Shown here piece after piece: positions 34,400-43,092 of a stretch of DNA of 64,000 nucleotides. Numbering within the stretch: the stretch's first letter is position 1; each line of letters begins with the position of its first letter. The translations under genes were made by a program, and so were the position numbers. The DNA comes from Tubiluchus corallicola (taxonomy: Eukaryota > Priapulida > Priapulimorpha > Priapulimorphida > Tubiluchidae). The DNA lies in contig JAQGDQ010002369.1 of NCBI GenBank assembly GCA_030141605.1, positions 310,001 through 374,000 on the forward strand. Reading direction: 5' to 3'. Below the pieces are notes generated by a model. It saw only the letters and a list, made by a program, of their open reading frames with translations. It was not told the DNA's origin and made no database searches.

Positions 34400-35386
34400 A
34401 TGAAAGTCGCAATTGTTGGTGGGGGATTTGCAGGACTTGGTGCTGCATGGCATCTCCTTCAACATCCCAATGTTCTGGTCACTCTTTTTGAAGCGAATGA
34501 TGTTGGATCGGGAGCGTCTGGTCTTGCTACAGCCTTACTTCACTATTATCCGGGAAGGCACGCACGCAGAAGTTGGAATGCAGATGAAGCGATGCAGGAG
34601 TCCCTAGCCCTACTAAAACTCTCTGAAGAGACTCTGGGAAAGAAAGTAGCGGACTATTCTGGTCTATTAAGAGTGGCAGTGAATGAGCAGCAAAAGAATG
34701 ACTTTTTCCGCGTTACTCAAAATGATCCTAGTACCGAGTGGTGGACAAAGAAAAAGTGCCAGGAAGCAGTCCCGGGTGTTGTAGCGGAACCAGGCCTGTT
34801 TCTTAAGAAAGCAATCAGCGTTTATACCTCACCTTATCTCATAGGGCTTCTCAAGGCTTGTCAATTGAAGGGACTTATTTATCTACAGGAAGAAACCAAT
34901 GGCCTTTATGAACTTTTGGACTATGACCAAATCGTTGTTGCTGCTGGAGTAGGGATCTTCAAATTCCCTGAGTGTTCCCACCTTCCCATCAGGATCACCA
35001 AAGGTCAAATGCTGGTCTGCGAGGGCGCATCTCTTCCATTCCCTATCTCTTCTCAGAGCCATATCACTAACTCTTCTGACGGGAAGCTTGCTTTTCTCGG
35101 ATCTACTTTCGAGCATATTTATACGAGTTTGGATCCTGACGAAAAGGCTTTAAGCCTACAGGAGAAGATCTCTCTCTTCTACCCTCCAGCTAACGACTGG
35201 AAGGTCATCGATAGCCTTTCCGGGGCTCGGGTAGCCCGTAATGGTACCTACTATCCTATGGTAGAGAGAATCTCTGAGAAGATTTGGGCCATTACAGGCC
35301 TTGGATCGCGAGGTCTTCTTTATCATGCGCTTCTTGGGAAAAGTCTTTCTCAGCAAATGCTATCTCTTTCTGATGCAGGAGTTTAG
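34400..35386 (+). CDS. FAD-dependent oxidoreductase, DAO family
   Basis: A 328-residue flavoprotein. It opens with the dinucleotide motif VAIVGGGFAGLGAAWHLL, then FEANDVGSGASGLATALLHYYPGRHA, reminiscent of the C-terminal oxidase half of MnmC, which demodifies cmnm5-uridine in tRNA. The C-terminal GATG-like segment is ITGLGSRGLLYHALLGKSLS. It is shorter than MnmC and has no methyltransferase half, so a stand-alone MnmC(o)-like or glycine/D-amino-acid oxidase-like role is possible. A terminator hairpin follows. Confidence 0.75.
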   Translation: MKVAIVGGGFAGLGAAWHLLQHPNVLVTLFEANDVGSGASGLATALLHYYPGRHARRSWNADEAMQESLALLKLSEETLGKKVADYSGLLRVAVNEQQKNDFFRVTQNDPSTEWWTKKKCQEAVPGVVAEPGLFLKKAISVYTSPYLIGLLKACQLKGLIYLQEETNGLYELLDYDQIVVAAGVGIFKFPECSHLPIRITKGQMLVCEGASLPFPISSQSHITNSSDGKLAFLGSTFEHIYTSLDPDEKALSLQEKISLFYPPANDWKVIDSLSGARVARNGTYYPMVERISEKIWAITGLGSRGLLYHALLGKSLSQQMLSLSDAGV

Positions 35387-35397
35387 TTGAGTCCTGA

Positions 35398-35419
35398 CCA
35401 ACAAGTGGCTTGTTGGTTT
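35398..35419 (+). terminator. Terminator after the FAD oxidoreductase gene
   Basis: CCAACAAG (35398-35405) and CTTGTTGG (35409-35416) form a perfect eight-base stem with a TGG loop followed by TTT. The T run is short. Confidence 0.65.
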
Positions 35420-35732
35420 AACTAACTGTAACTCTATGCTTGGAAGTCCTTGAGTTCTGCTCACCTCTTCTCTTGTTTTTCCAAGCTATTCTTTCTTAGT
35501 AATTTGTGGTTTTCTTGGATGTAAATTATTAAGAATGAGTGATTTGATGGTCTAAAACCACCCCATGGATTTTCCTCTGATCCCCAGGATAACTATTTTA
35601 TATCCAGATAGTTGTAGCTTAATAAGAAACTAACAAAGCGTTAATCTTATGTTTAAGCAGTTGTTGTATTATTTGATAATAGGTAAAGTTTGTTTCTTAA
35701 AAATTATAATATTAAAAAATGGGGTTAATAAT
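35420..35732. other. Intergenic region before the small acidic paralogues
   Basis: An AT-rich stretch of about 310 bases. No gene is visible; an open frame runs from 35649 into the next gene but has no ribosome site and its first 28 residues are low-complexity. A leader GGGGTTAATAAT ends it and is repeated before the second paralogue. A promoter is expected here but I cannot place it. Confidence 0.4.
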
Positions 35733-36143
35733 ATGGTTACTTCAGTTCAGGCAAATTATCATCATCATGTATCTGTAACTCCTCCAGCAGGCAATCCGCA
35801 GGAAGATTTAGACGTTCTAAAGCATCTGGAGCAGCAGCTTGCAGAGCTTCTGGCCCAGCTGAAAAATGAAGGTTCTTCTCCAGAATTGCTGAAAGAGATA
35901 AACACCATGAAGGGTGATATCAAATCTCAATTGGACAAGTTTGAGACTGATCTAAAAGCTACTCATGGTGGGAAACTACCAAATGGGGACGAGGGCGAAA
36001 TTCGTGATGTGAATGAAGATTTGGATGCCGTAACTATTGATCTGAACAACTTGTTACAAGACCCAAAAAGTCCTCAATTTCTTGCTAACCTTGAAGAAGA
36101 CTTGGGCATGTTGAACAAAGATATCCAAGGAATGGGAATCTAA
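35733..36143 (+). CDS. Small acidic helical protein, paralogue A
   Basis: A 136-residue protein with no signal peptide or membrane helix. It opens MVTSVQANYHHHVSVTPPAGNP, then is almost all helix with heptads (LKHLEQQLAELLAQLKNEG, DIKSQLDKFETDLKA), suggesting coiled-coil oligomers. The next gene is a clear paralogue that shares the N-terminus (SVQAN-HH-V---PPAGNP), the ATHGG/AAHGG loop and the final D-G pattern, and both are preceded by the same GGTTAATAAT leader. A conserved, uncleaved, disordered N-terminus before helices fits type III substrates, but this is inference. Confidence 0.6.
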   Translation: MVTSVQANYHHHVSVTPPAGNPQEDLDVLKHLEQQLAELLAQLKNEGSSPELLKEINTMKGDIKSQLDKFETDLKATHGGKLPNGDEGEIRDVNEDLDAVTIDLNNLLQDPKSPQFLANLEEDLGMLNKDIQGMGI

Positions 36144-36406
36144 GCCATTCTTTATAGAGAGGGGGTGGATAGCGTCCTCTTTGAATATTCTAATCTAACA
36201 TCCTCTCTAACTCTTTCAATATTAACTTCCTTTATTCCATAGAAATAGCTCGAGATATTTTTTGTATTGTTCTTACCCATACAGGGTTATAAACTTAATC
36301 AAAAACAAATATTGGTTTAATATTCCGTTAAAACAATTATATAATTATTATTAATAAGGAAAGTTGTGTTTTTCTCTAATAATCATGTTAAAACGAGGTT
36401 AATAAT

Positions 36407-36802
36407 ATGATTAGTTCAGTTCAGGCAAATGATCATCATCAGGTAGCAACAGCTCCACCAGCAGGGAATCCTGGCGTAGATAAGACGGTCTTAGATAATC
36501 AGCAATATGAGCTAGCACAACTTATAAAAGAACTTCAAAAAGATGGGCCAAATCCGAAATTATTAGCAGAGATCAAGCAAAAAATGTCTGATGTTTCAGC
36601 AGCACTTCAGAAGTATGTAACTGATGAAAAAGCAGCCCATGGAGGGGGACTGGATCAAGAGACGGCTGAGGCTGTACAGAGTATTGAAGCAGATCTCGCT
36701 ACTATGTCAATCGATCTAAATGATCCGAATCCTAATATTGATGCCATTTCACGATCCGATCAAGATCTGGGTTATCAAATCACCCAACTGGACGATAAGT
36801 AA
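36407..36802 (+). CDS. Small acidic helical protein, paralogue B
   Basis: A 131-residue paralogue of the preceding gene. It opens MISSVQANDHHQVATAPPAGNP and has helices PGVDKTVLDNQQYELAQLI and MSDVSAALQKYVTDEKAAHGG, ending SIDLNDPNPNIDAISRSDQD. Similarity is strongest in the first 22 residues and in the HGG loop; the helical parts have diverged, so the N-terminus seems to be under constraint. The leader (GAGGTTAATAAT) and a GAGAGGG/CCCTCTC hairpin after the stop were duplicated with the gene. The function is unknown. Confidence 0.6.
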   Translation: MISSVQANDHHQVATAPPAGNPGVDKTVLDNQQYELAQLIKELQKDGPNPKLLAEIKQKMSDVSAALQKYVTDEKAAHGGGLDQETAEAVQSIEADLATMSIDLNDPNPNIDAISRSDQDLGYQITQLDDK

Positions 36803-36817
36803 GACTATTCATTCAAA

Positions 36818-36841
36818 GAGAGGGTATAGCGCGGCCCTCTC
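36818..36841 (+). other. Hairpin after paralogue B
   Basis: GAGAGGG (36818-36824) pairs with CCCTCTC (36835-36841). No T run follows, so it is not a classic terminator; a weaker similar structure follows paralogue A near 36160-36180. Confidence 0.5.
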
Positions 36842-36878
36842 AAAAAGCATTAGTAGCTAGCATAGTTAGTGGGGTAAA

Positions 36879-36974
36879 ATGAGAGAAAAAACGAATTCAT
36901 CAGCCTCTACTAGGACAGAGTCTGAGAGGAATTCATCAAGAGCTTCCTGCTCACCAGCATCGCCAGGGGTATAA
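36879..36974 (+). CDS. Possible 31-residue Ser-rich peptide
   Basis: ATG at 36879 follows GGGGTAAA and opens a 31-codon frame ending at TAA 36972, with product rich in Ser, Arg and Thr (MREKTNSSASTRTESERNSS). A terminator follows directly. It may be a real short gene or the 5' relic of a longer one. Weakly supported. Confidence 0.25.
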   Translation: MREKTNSSASTRTESERNSSRASCSPASPGV

Positions 36975-36977
36975 GGT

Positions 36978-37010
36978 GAGGGGGATCAGGTGAGGATTCC
37001 CCTCTTTTTT
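36978..37010 (+). terminator. Intrinsic terminator
   Basis: GAGGGGGAT (36978-36986) and ATTCCCCTC (36996-37004) form a nine-base stem with one G-U pair; six T follow. Confidence 0.8.
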
Positions 37011-37121
37011 ATTCTCTTCCGTTTCAAAAGATCATCTCCATTTAGAATATCTTCCCTATAAGTTCAAAATTAGAAGTCTCCTTTCTTGCCAGATACCGAT
37101 TTTTCGTGGATAATTGAGTAC

Positions 37122-37916
37122 ATGAAGGGGACCTTTCTTTTTCTTGGTTCTGGCGCCTCTATGGGCGTTCCCGTCATCGGGTGCAAATGTGCTGTTTGTC
37201 AATCAGAAGTGTCTTCGAACAAGAGGCTCAGACCGGCAGGGCTGCTCAAGGTTGTTGGCAAGTCGTTTCTGATCGACGTCGGGCCCGATTTCAGGGAGCA
37301 AGCTCTTAAGTACCATATCGATCATCTAGATGGCTTATTGCTGACTCATGTCCATTATGACCATATTGCCGGGATCGACGATCTCAGAATCTTTTATTTC
37401 CTACAGAAAAAGGCAATACCCTGTCTATTGTCTCCTGAAACTCTCGAAGGACTGAAAGTCCGCTATCACTATCTTTTCCGGCCTATAGGGGAGATAACGA
37501 CGGTAAGCGCTCAGTTGGAATTTCAGATGCTCGAGGAGGATTTCGGAGATGCAGAGTTCGAAGGGATCAAAATGCAGAATCTGACCTTTTTTCAGTCCAA
37601 TATGAAAGTGACTGGTTTTCGAGTCGGAGACTTTGCCTATGTCACCGATATCAGAGAATATTCTGCTGAAGTGTTTGTCATTCTGAAGGGAGTGAAAAAG
37701 CTGGTATTGAGTGCCCTGAGGCACCGTCCTTCTCCTGTGCATCTCAGCCTCGAAGAGGGGATCGAGTTTGCGAGGAAAGTAGGAGCGGAAAAGACCTGGT
37801 TTACCCATATTGCCCATGATCTGGATCATGAAGAGACAAATAGAGCGCTTCCCCCTGAGATACGTCTGGGAGCGGATGGCCTTGAAATAGAATTCAACTA
37901 CGAGGAGAAAGCATGA
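37122..37916 (+). CDS. MBL-fold hydrolase, PhnP-like
   Basis: A 264-residue metallo-beta-lactamase-fold enzyme. It begins GTFLFLGSGASMGVPVIGCKC with a Cys pair (CKCAVC), as in PhnP, the phosphoribosyl cyclic phosphodiesterase of phosphonate breakdown. The metal motif is LTHVHYDHIAGIDDL near residue 75, and THIAHDLDHEE near the end provides further ligands. No phosphonate pathway is present, so it more likely hydrolyses another cyclic phosphate. ATG 37122 is the first Met. The stop overlaps the hflX start (ATGA). Confidence 0.85.
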   Translation: MKGTFLFLGSGASMGVPVIGCKCAVCQSEVSSNKRLRPAGLLKVVGKSFLIDVGPDFREQALKYHIDHLDGLLLTHVHYDHIAGIDDLRIFYFLQKKAIPCLLSPETLEGLKVRYHYLFRPIGEITTVSAQLEFQMLEEDFGDAEFEGIKMQNLTFFQSNMKVTGFRVGDFAYVTDIREYSAEVFVILKGVKKLVLSALRHRPSPVHLSLEEGIEFARKVGAEKTWFTHIAHDLDHEETNRALPPEIRLGADGLEIEFNYEEKA

Positions 37917-39265
37917 CTGTAAAAAAGATGACTCCAATCGAAGGAAGACTGAGCGAACTGGAAGAAGAACAAAGAAAAGCGCTGCTTGTAGGAGTTTATC
38001 GGACGAAGGAGAAGGAGTTATGTGAAGAACATCTCGAAGAACTGGAAAATCTCTGCGATACCTATGGTCTCAAGACTGTTGAAAAGATGGCCTGTCCTTT
38101 GCGCAAAATCGAGTCTTCGACTTTTCTTGGAAAGGGCAAGGTGGAAGAGATCGCCGAAAGAGTGAAAGAAACAGGCGCAGACATCGTGGTTTTCGATGAA
38201 GAGATCGCCCCTCAGCAACAGAGAAATCTGGAAAAGATTTTCGAAAAGCCTGTCATCGACCGGGCAGAATTGATCCTGGGAGTCTTTGAAGTGCATGCCC
38301 GAAGCAAGGAATCGAGTTTGCAGGTCGAGCTGGCCCAGTGCAAATACCAGCTTCCTAGGCTGAAAAGGATGTGGACCCACTTGAGCCGACAAAGAGTGGG
38401 AGGAGCAAGTGCAGGAGGAGGAGGCTACCTCAAAGGAACAGGGGAAAGTCAGATCGAGACTGACCGAAGACTGGTTCGCCGCAGAATGGACAAGTTGAAA
38501 AAAGATCTGGTTGAGGTAGGCAAGCAAAGGGAAATTAAAAGAAGAGCGAGAAAAAGAACGGGGATTCCGACCTTTGCGATTGTCGGGTATACCAACGCAG
38601 GAAAGTCAACTTTGTTGAACGCTCTGACAGAAGCTGAAGTACTCGTTGAAGACAAACTCTTTGCAACTCTCGATACGACCACGCGTAAATTTATTTTGCC
38701 CAATAAGCAGGAAGTTCTTCTGATCGATACGGTCGGATTCATCCGCAAACTGCCGCATGATCTTATCGAGTCCTTCAAGAGCACCCTGGAAGAGACTGTG
38801 CAAACAGACATCTTGCTGCATATCGTTGACGCTTCCAATCCACAGGCAATTGAGCAGGCTGATGCGACTTTAGATGTATTGAAAGAACTCAAAGTACATA
38901 AAAGACCTGTGATCACTGTGTTGAACAAATCGGATGAATGTTCGAACAAGTTTCTGATCAACAAATTGAGGATCAAATACCCGAAAACAGTGCTTATTTC
39001 AGCGAAGGAAAAAGAAGGCTTCGATCAGTTAGTAGATCGGATGATGAAAGAAGTCTCCCTCTTGCGGAAAGTGGTCGATTTAAAAATCCCTCAAAGCGAA
39101 TATTCCGTTGTCTCGGAGATCATTCGTCAAGGAAAAGTGGTTACTCAGGAATATGAGGAGAACAACATCTTGTTGAAAGTGGAAATCCCCACTATTATGG
39201 AACATAAAATCGAACCATATATCACTCATGAAACTCAAGAACCTAGCCCCGGAGCAGCGTCCTAG
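37913..39265 (+). CDS. hflX: Ribosome-associated GTPase HflX
   Basis: A 450-residue GTPase that splits stalled or hibernating 70S ribosomes. The N-terminal domain contains GKGKVEEIAERVKE and VFDEEIAPQQQRNLE; the helical linker holds the glycine-rich GGASAGGGGYLKGTGESQIE; the G domain has G1 GYTNAGKST (about residue 225), G3 DTVGF and G4 NKSD. The C-terminal extension after residue 360 is about 80 residues. It overlaps both neighbours (PhnP-like gene by four bases, radC by 38), so the three form one unit. Confidence 0.95.
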   Translation: MTVKKMTPIEGRLSELEEEQRKALLVGVYRTKEKELCEEHLEELENLCDTYGLKTVEKMACPLRKIESSTFLGKGKVEEIAERVKETGADIVVFDEEIAPQQQRNLEKIFEKPVIDRAELILGVFEVHARSKESSLQVELAQCKYQLPRLKRMWTHLSRQRVGGASAGGGGYLKGTGESQIETDRRLVRRRMDKLKKDLVEVGKQREIKRRARKRTGIPTFAIVGYTNAGKSTLLNALTEAEVLVEDKLFATLDTTTRKFILPNKQEVLLIDTVGFIRKLPHDLIESFKSTLEETVQTDILLHIVDASNPQAIEQADATLDVLKELKVHKRPVITVLNKSDECSNKFLINKLRIKYPKTVLISAKEKEGFDQLVDRMMKEVSLLRKVVDLKIPQSEYSVVSEIIRQGKVVTQEYEENNILLKVEIPTIMEHKIEPYITHETQEPSPGAAS

Positions 39266-39914
39266 AGAAAGACTTCTCTATGTGGGCGCACAGAACCTCT
39301 CCGATACCGAACTCTTGGCTATTTTGTTGGGAAGCGGGACGAAAGACTGTTCAGTTTTAGAGCTCTCATCCGATATTCTTGCTCATTTTCAAAATCTCAA
39401 AACTCTTTTCGAAGCAACTGTAGAAGAGTTGATGGAGATCAAAGGTCTGGGACAGGCAAAAGCGATCCAATTGAAAGCTGCATTTGCCCTTTCGCAAAGA
39501 GCGTTTCAAATCCAAAACGATAAGGAAGTTCTCGATCATCCCGAGAAGGTATTTCAATGCCTGCAAAGACTTTTAACGGATGACAAAAAGGAACATCTTT
39601 TTGTCGTTTTAAGGGATGTAAAAAGAAGAGGTATCCATCAGGAAATGGTCTGTCTTGGGACTTTAACTGAAGTGCTAATCCATCCTAGAGAGATCTTTGC
39701 TCCTGCCATCAGAAGGGGAGCGCATAGCGTGATCATTGCCCACAATCATCCATCAGGCGATCTTACTCCTTCAAAACCAGATTTGGAACTGACGAAAAAG
39801 TTGATTGAAGCGGGAGAGTTATTGAAAATCCGTCTTGTCGATCACCTGATTATCAGCCCAAGAGGGTATTCTTCACTCTTTATGAAGGGCTACTTCCCAA
39901 CCAATTTTTACTAA
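39228..39914 (+). CDS. radC: RadC family JAMM-domain protein
   Basis: A 228-residue protein: an N-terminal helix-hairpin-helix region (LMEIKGLGQAKAIQLKAAF) then a JAB1/MPN metalloprotease-like domain with HNHPSGDLTPSKPD (about residue 171), giving the HxH...D ligands. RadC proteins were once linked to DNA repair, but their activity is unsettled. It starts inside the 3' end of hflX, and translation is coupled. Confidence 0.92.
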   Translation: MKLKNLAPEQRPRERLLYVGAQNLSDTELLAILLGSGTKDCSVLELSSDILAHFQNLKTLFEATVEELMEIKGLGQAKAIQLKAAFALSQRAFQIQNDKEVLDHPEKVFQCLQRLLTDDKKEHLFVVLRDVKRRGIHQEMVCLGTLTEVLIHPREIFAPAIRRGAHSVIIAHNHPSGDLTPSKPDLELTKKLIEAGELLKIRLVDHLIISPRGYSSLFMKGYFPTNFY

Positions 39915-39966
39915 ACCCAATTTGTCATCTATTCACCCTGATCAATCGGCTGCTACAAACAATCTA

Positions 39967-39986
39967 CTTCTCTTCTCTTCTCTTCT
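39967..39986. repeat. CTTCT microsatellite, four units
   Basis: CTTCT repeats four times (39967-39986) between radC and marC. Short; likely chance slippage. Confidence 0.8.
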
Positions 39987-40082
39987 CTCCTCGCCAAGGT
40001 AATGTTTACCTTAGCTCGTCGTTCATCTTGTACCTTATTTGTTTCGCTCGATCGCCTAGTGCGAATATATATCAAAATGGGT

Positions 40083-40688
40083 TTACTGAAGCGCAGGAAA
40101 GCTTTCTTTGATGAAGTTGACCACACCGGTGGCGAGCATCTGGATACCGATCAGAGTCACCAGCATTCCACCCAGTCTTTCGACGGCCATGAGTCCTTTA
40201 TTCCCTAAAAAATTCTTGATGTAGGAAGAGGCCAGCAAGATCAAAAGAGCGGGGACCCAGGCGATGAATATAGCCAGGGCTACGAGGAATGGCTGGTCGG
40301 TCTCATGGGCAAAAAGCATCGTCATTGTGATCGCACCGGGTCCGGTGATCACAGGGATGGCCAAGGGAACGACGATCGGTTCATGATGAGGGAGGCCTTT
40401 TGTAGACTTTTCCTTGGGAAAGACCATATCGAGGGCAACGATGATTAAAAGAATTCCTCCAGCCATACCGATCACAGACTGGGAAATACCGATCCAGCTG
40501 AGAATCCGGTCGCCAAAGAAATTGAAAAGAAGAAGGATTCCTAAAGCGATGACGAGCTCTCGGAAAATAATGATTTTTTGACGTTTGTGATCGTACCTTG
40601 CCAGAATTGCTACGAAAAGAGGGATCTGTCCGATGGCATTCATGACGAGAAAAAGGGAGATGGCAATGGTAATGAGTTGGTTGTCCAT
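40083..40688 (-). CDS. MarC family integral membrane protein
   Basis: A 201-residue, six-helix protein of the UPF0056/MarC family. Features are FLVMNAIGQIPLFVAIL, GMAGGILLIIVALDMVF with the helix-end acidic residue, and PLAIPVITGPGAITMTM, which holds the conserved P-x-x-x-GPG motif. Despite the name, members are not shown to confer drug resistance; an amino-acid or small-molecule role has been suggested. ATG 40688 (MDNQLITI) is the natural start; the frame continues back to a TTG at 40715. Divergent from mtaB. Confidence 0.85.
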   Translation of the reverse strand: MDNQLITIAISLFLVMNAIGQIPLFVAILARYDHKRQKIIIFRELVIALGILLLFNFFGDRILSWIGISQSVIGMAGGILLIIVALDMVFPKEKSTKGLPHHEPIVVPLAIPVITGPGAITMTMLFAHETDQPFLVALAIFIAWVPALLILLASSYIKNFLGNKGLMAVERLGGMLVTLIGIQMLATGVVNFIKESFPALQ

Positions 40689-40769
40689 GGAGAAAAAATC
40701 CGTTTTGCCCAGCAATCATACATTCCGACCTATTTTTTTTGAATGATAGAGATCATGCTGGCATAATGG

Positions 40770-42050
40770 ATGCCCATGAAGCAGAAGAAATTTAAAATTG
40801 TAACTTTAGGATGCCGGACCAACCAATATGAGTCCCAGGCCTATGCCGATCAGCTGCGGGAAATGGGCTATATTCCCTCTGAGGAAGAAGAAGCAGACCT
40901 TTGCATCATCAATACATGCACAGTGACCCACGGTGCCGACATCGACTCCCGCCACCGGATCCGGAACCTTCGAAAAAAACACCCCTCTGCAAAAATGGTT
41001 GTGACGGGATGCATGGCCGAAAGCGACCCTGAATCGATTCAAAAAATTGATGAAAAGATCCAGGTTATTCCGAATACAAAAAAAGAAAGCCTCATCCCGA
41101 TGGCGTTTCCGGATATTGAAAAATATCCAGAGTTCAACATCCAGCAGTTTGAAGGGCATACTCGGGCTTTTGTGAAAGTGCAGGATGGATGTAATTCCTT
41201 CTGTACCTATTGCATCATTCCCTATGTAAGAGGAAGGTCCCGGTCGAAGAGCCTTGAAGAGGTGGTCGAGGAAGTAAACGGGCTGGTCGCAAATGGGTAT
41301 AAAGAAGTTGTTTTAACCGGAATCAATATTGGGGATTTCAACGGCGGGGCTGATCGAAAAGAGCCTTCCAAAGCAGCATTGGCGGACTTGGTCCGTGCTG
41401 TGGACCAGATCAAAAGACTAGAGCGGATCCGTATCTCTTCCATCGATCCTGATGAGATCGATGATGACTTACTAGATGCTGTGATCAACGGTAAGAAAAC
41501 ATGTCCCAGCATGCATATCGTACTGCAAGCAGGATCGAATGCCATTTTGAAAAAAATGAACCGGAAATACACGACGCAGATTTTCTTCGAAACACTCGAA
41601 CGATTGAAGAAAGCCCATCCTGAATTTACCTGCACAACGGATATCATTGTGGGATTCCCGGGTGAAACAGACGAAGATTTTCTGCAGACTTGCGATGCTG
41701 TTCAAAAAGCGGAATTTGCAAAAGTTCACGTCTTTCCCTACAGCACTAGAAAACGAACTCGCGCAGCGCTTTACCCAAATCCAACACCTCGCGAAGTGAT
41801 CCAAAAAAGAAAGACCTATCTCATTCATCATGTGGAGAAAATAGCCTTTGGCCTTCGACAAAAGTATGTGGGCAAAACGATGAAGGTATTATTGGAAAGC
41901 GAAGACGCCAACCAACCAGGCTGGATTGCAGGACATACAGAGAACTTCTTAAAAGTATGGATTCCTAATCATGAAGGCAGTCAAAATGATCTGGTCACTG
42001 TTGTGCTAGAGAAGAACACACCGCAAGGGCTATTTGGGAAAAAAATATGA
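40770..42050 (+). CDS. mtaB: tRNA t6A37 methylthiotransferase MtaB
   Basis: A 426-residue radical SAM enzyme adding a methylthio group to t6A37 in tRNAs decoding ANN codons. The N-terminal UPF0004 domain has TLGCRTNQYES, INTCTVTHGAD and GCMAESDPE (three cluster Cys); the radical SAM motif CNSFCTYC lies at about residue 141; the C-terminal TRAM-like domain ends KNTPQGLFGKKI. The TNQYES variant distinguishes MtaB from MiaB (which is encoded at 50224). It heads an operon with a GH-like gene, glgB and ligA, with four-base overlaps. Confidence 0.92.
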   Translation: MPMKQKKFKIVTLGCRTNQYESQAYADQLREMGYIPSEEEEADLCIINTCTVTHGADIDSRHRIRNLRKKHPSAKMVVTGCMAESDPESIQKIDEKIQVIPNTKKESLIPMAFPDIEKYPEFNIQQFEGHTRAFVKVQDGCNSFCTYCIIPYVRGRSRSKSLEEVVEEVNGLVANGYKEVVLTGINIGDFNGGADRKEPSKAALADLVRAVDQIKRLERIRISSIDPDEIDDDLLDAVINGKKTCPSMHIVLQAGSNAILKKMNRKYTTQIFFETLERLKKAHPEFTCTTDIIVGFPGETDEDFLQTCDAVQKAEFAKVHVFPYSTRKRTRAALYPNPTPREVIQKRKTYLIHHVEKIAFGLRQKYVGKTMKVLLESEDANQPGWIAGHTENFLKVWIPNHEGSQNDLVTVVLEKNTPQGLFGKKI

Positions 42051-43090
42051 TCAATATTGCACAAAGACTCAGACCTTTTTCTCATACTCCGGGGACGAGC
42101 GCTCTCATTCCCCGAAGCTCCTTGGCTGCGCAGATTTTTCCTACCCGTATTTTGTTCACTGATCTTACTACTAGTAAAAAGAACGGTCTTCTATGGGACC
42201 TGAGCGGGCCTTTTGAGGGATTCACTATTGTGCAGGATCTCGAACGAATGCAAATCCGTGTATTTGCTGATGCACAAGAGGGATATTTCCGTCTTCGCTT
42301 TGCCGCAAAAGAAGAAGGTTTTTCTCTTTTTGTAGAACGTGCTCCCAAAGAGATCTCTTTTGTATGGAATGAAGAAAAAAAAGTACTGAAGGAAAAAGAA
42401 GAATGGATCCTGCCTATTTCCATCACTTTGTTCCCCCCACTGAAAGAAAGGCTTTCTTTAGGCTCTCATAAAAAGCAGGACTGGGACCTTGTGAAAAAAA
42501 GAGGGGATATGAGGGAAATCCTTCCCGTTTGGCTCCGCCTTTTTGTTTCCTTAAGCAATGCTCCCAAAGTAGGAACAGCTTCTTTTTTAGAGAAGTGTAA
42601 TATCGAGAATAAGAATGAGTTGGAAAAGCAATTTCTAAACCTGTTCCAAATCGGCTTTGAGGGGATCTTAGTCCCCAGACTGACCGATGATCAACATCAG
42701 GGAATGATCAAAGAAGAGGCGTTGCCGAAAGATGCCAATCCCCTTGTCCTTTTATCGGAAGGAGGACGGTTGATTCGATCTCTTTTCTTCCGTGCTGAAA
42801 AGAACATACTCTATCTTCTACCCACGCTTCCCAAAGGATTTGCTTTTGGGCGGTTTACCAAAATCTCATCCGATTGGGGCGAGTTCGATCTCGAATGGTC
42901 GAAAAAGACACTCAGAAAGGCAGTATTCCGAGCAAAAAAAACGGGCCGGCTCGAACTGGTGCTGCAAAAACAAATTCAGAATTTCCGCGTGAGAAATTCT
43001 CATAGAGACAAAGGAAAAACCTTTTCTCGAGAAACTCCACTTTTGGTAGAAGAAGATCATACTTACATTTTAGATCGATTTCAAAAATAG
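42047..43090 (+). CDS. Hypothetical protein upstream of glgB
   Basis: A 347-residue protein, cytosolic by sequence. The first half is beta-rich (RILFTDLTTSKKNGLLWDL, GYFRLRFAAKEEGFSLFVE). The C-terminal 100 residues, with LVLLSEGGRLIRSLFFRAEKN in pieces and LLPTLPKGFAFGRFTKIS-WGEFDLEW, resemble the C-terminal beta domain that closes GH65/GH95-type glycosidases, although no catalytic barrel is present. It overlaps mtaB by four bases and ends two bases before glgB, so it is probably linked to glycogen metabolism. The resemblance is by eye and needs a profile search. Confidence 0.6.
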   Translation: MINIAQRLRPFSHTPGTSALIPRSSLAAQIFPTRILFTDLTTSKKNGLLWDLSGPFEGFTIVQDLERMQIRVFADAQEGYFRLRFAAKEEGFSLFVERAPKEISFVWNEEKKVLKEKEEWILPISITLFPPLKERLSLGSHKKQDWDLVKKRGDMREILPVWLRLFVSLSNAPKVGTASFLEKCNIENKNELEKQFLNLFQIGFEGILVPRLTDDQHQGMIKEEALPKDANPLVLLSEGGRLIRSLFFRAEKNILYLLPTLPKGFAFGRFTKISSDWGEFDLEWSKKTLRKAVFRAKKTGRLELVLQKQIQNFRVRNSHRDKGKTFSRETPLLVEEDHTYILDRFQK

Positions 43091-43092
43091 AA

